From a bacterium D16-51 (GTDB lineage: Bacteria; Bacillota; Clostridia; Lachnospirales; Lachnospiraceae): a DNA stretch of 64,000 nt. Numbering within the stretch: position 1 is the first letter of the stretch; each line of letters opens with the position of its first letter. The notes beneath the pieces are model-generated. The model worked only from the letters and a program-made list of their open reading frames with translations. It made no database searches and was not told the DNA's origin. The stretch lies in the NCBI GenBank assembly GCA_003612285.1, contig RAYE01000016.1, positions 1-64,000 on the forward strand, read 5' to 3'. Made by a program: the position numbers and the translations under genes. Of this stretch, positions 63,286 through 64,000 are shown in pieces.

Positions 63286-64000
63286 ATGAAACAAAAGCTT
63301 AAAATTTTCCATTTCATTATCTTATTTATAATTTTTTCTCTTCTTGCTGGCGTCTTAGCTTCTGCAATTACTTCTTCTGCCGCCTCGCCATCCTTTACCA
63401 AAAAATACAAGACAATAACGGTTGGGGCAAGTGTACAATATAAAATAAAACATTTAAAGAAAACATATTCCGTCCAATATTCTGTATCAAATCCTTCTCT
63501 TGCCACAATTCATCCAAAAACTGGTAAACTTCATTCCAAAAAAACAGGAAAAATAACCGTAACAGCAGTAATCTACAATAAAGGACGCCACAAAATCTGC
63601 CAGTTAAACAATACCATTCTTATCAAACAAAAAAGAACAACTCTGCCAAACGCATCTTTTCAAATCAAAAAAACAATTAACCCATATAATTTTACATTAA
63701 CCTTATCCTGCAGCAGAATACTTTTAAAAAAGGAAATAAAAGACAGCACTCTGACTATGTTTCCAAAAGGAAAGACAGCGCCAAAATTAAAAGCGGGCTT
63801 TCTGGAATTGTCCAACAATGGAAAAGAAATTACATATCTTTTTAATGCTGAAAGCCAAAAAAAACTTTGCCCAGGTGATTTTTCTATGGACGGCCGCTAT
63901 ATAATACAATCTTCCCATTACCATAAAAAACTTTCCCTAACTTATCAGGAACGCCTGACAAAAAATACTCTCGCAGGATTTGTTCTAAAACAAGATGGAA
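63286..64000 (+). CDS. Secreted Ig-like (Big2) protein, 5' part
   Basis: The ATG at 63286 has AAAGGAGG upstream and the frame stays open to the window end (238 codons), so the 3' end is outside. A signal peptide (FIILFIIFSLLAGVLASAITSSAA) is followed by a Big2-like domain (YSVQYSVSNPSLATIHPKTG) and a second beta-rich part (FQIKKTINPYNFTLTLSCS). It starts 14 nt after the kinase-like gene and belongs to the same run. Its Ig-like domain resembles that at the end of the protein encoded at 60603. Confidence 0.8.
   Translation, partial: MKQKLKIFHFIILFIIFSLLAGVLASAITSSAASPSFTKKYKTITVGASVQYKIKHLKKTYSVQYSVSNPSLATIHPKTGKLHSKKTGKITVTAVIYNKGRHKICQLNNTILIKQKRTTLPNASFQIKKTINPYNFTLTLSCSRILLKKEIKDSTLTMFPKGKTAPKLKAGFLELSNNGKEITYLFNAESQKKLCPGDFSMDGRYIIQSSHYHKKLSLTYQERLTKNTLAGFVLKQDG

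Overview
The window looks like a chromosomal segment from a low-GC, spore-forming, glycan-degrading gut Clostridium-type Firmicute, most likely Lachnospiraceae. The grounds are a SpoVAF-type germination protein, AddAB rather than RecBCD, the murA / yaaR / holB / ricT / trmN / rsmI housekeeping cluster, secreted glycosidases with Big2-like domains, an LplABC/YesLM-type sugar uptake cluster, strong GGAGG ribosome sites and A/T-rich codon use. No rRNA, tRNA or CRISPR array was recognised by eye.

Layout. 1-3.8 kb: 3' end of an AAA-ATPase-like/PD-(D/E)XK protein, a lone SpoVAF-like protein, a MITE-like fold-back and a putative nuclease-fold/winged-helix protein. 3.9-15.3 kb: GH51 and secreted GH43 arabinan/arabinoxylan enzymes, a cytoplasmic sugar-binding-type protein without a DNA-binding domain, a large hybrid histidine kinase, and a BlaR1-like protein whose HExxH motif reads HMEAH. 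15.4-18.4 kb: an rpn-family gene remnant, nadE and an SDR. 18.5-24.5 kb: an orphan lipoprotein (paralogue of the one at 33.4 kb) between two copies of a double-hairpin repeat, a small secreted protein, a GH5 endoglucanase-type enzyme and a divergent AraC regulator. 24.5-32.3 kb: addA, addB and a small membrane protein. 32.5-41.1 kb, minus strand: a coherent uptake locus (Ig-like protein, YesM-type kinase, surface protein, two permeases, binding protein, YesL). 41.15-42.1 kb: no gene, but an approximately 656-bp imperfect palindrome. 42.1-48.7 kb: a lipoprotein, a REC-LytTR-REC-winged-helix fusion regulator with its 7TM-type kinase, and a large wall-anchored-looking protein. 48.9-56.7 kb: an OLD-family nuclease and the murA-rsmI housekeeping cluster. 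56.8-64 kb: poorly characterised genes including a secreted protein with a C39-like domain, and a three-gene run of Ig-like protein, Ser/Thr-kinase-like receptor with external leucine-rich repeats, and another Ig-like secreted protein cut by the window edge.

How the parts work together. GH43 (secreted), GH51 (cytosolic), GH5 and the LplABC-type importer form a plant-polysaccharide supply line: outside cleavage, uptake of oligosaccharides and inside trimming, with AraC and the YesM-type kinase as probable sensors. No ABC ATPase is present, so a shared MsmX-type ATPase elsewhere is assumed. The less ordinary parts are the giant fold-back, the double response regulator, the BlaR1-like protein without its catalytic Glu, and the kinase/LRR/Ig-like run at the right end. 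All identifications come from reading motifs; no database search was run.
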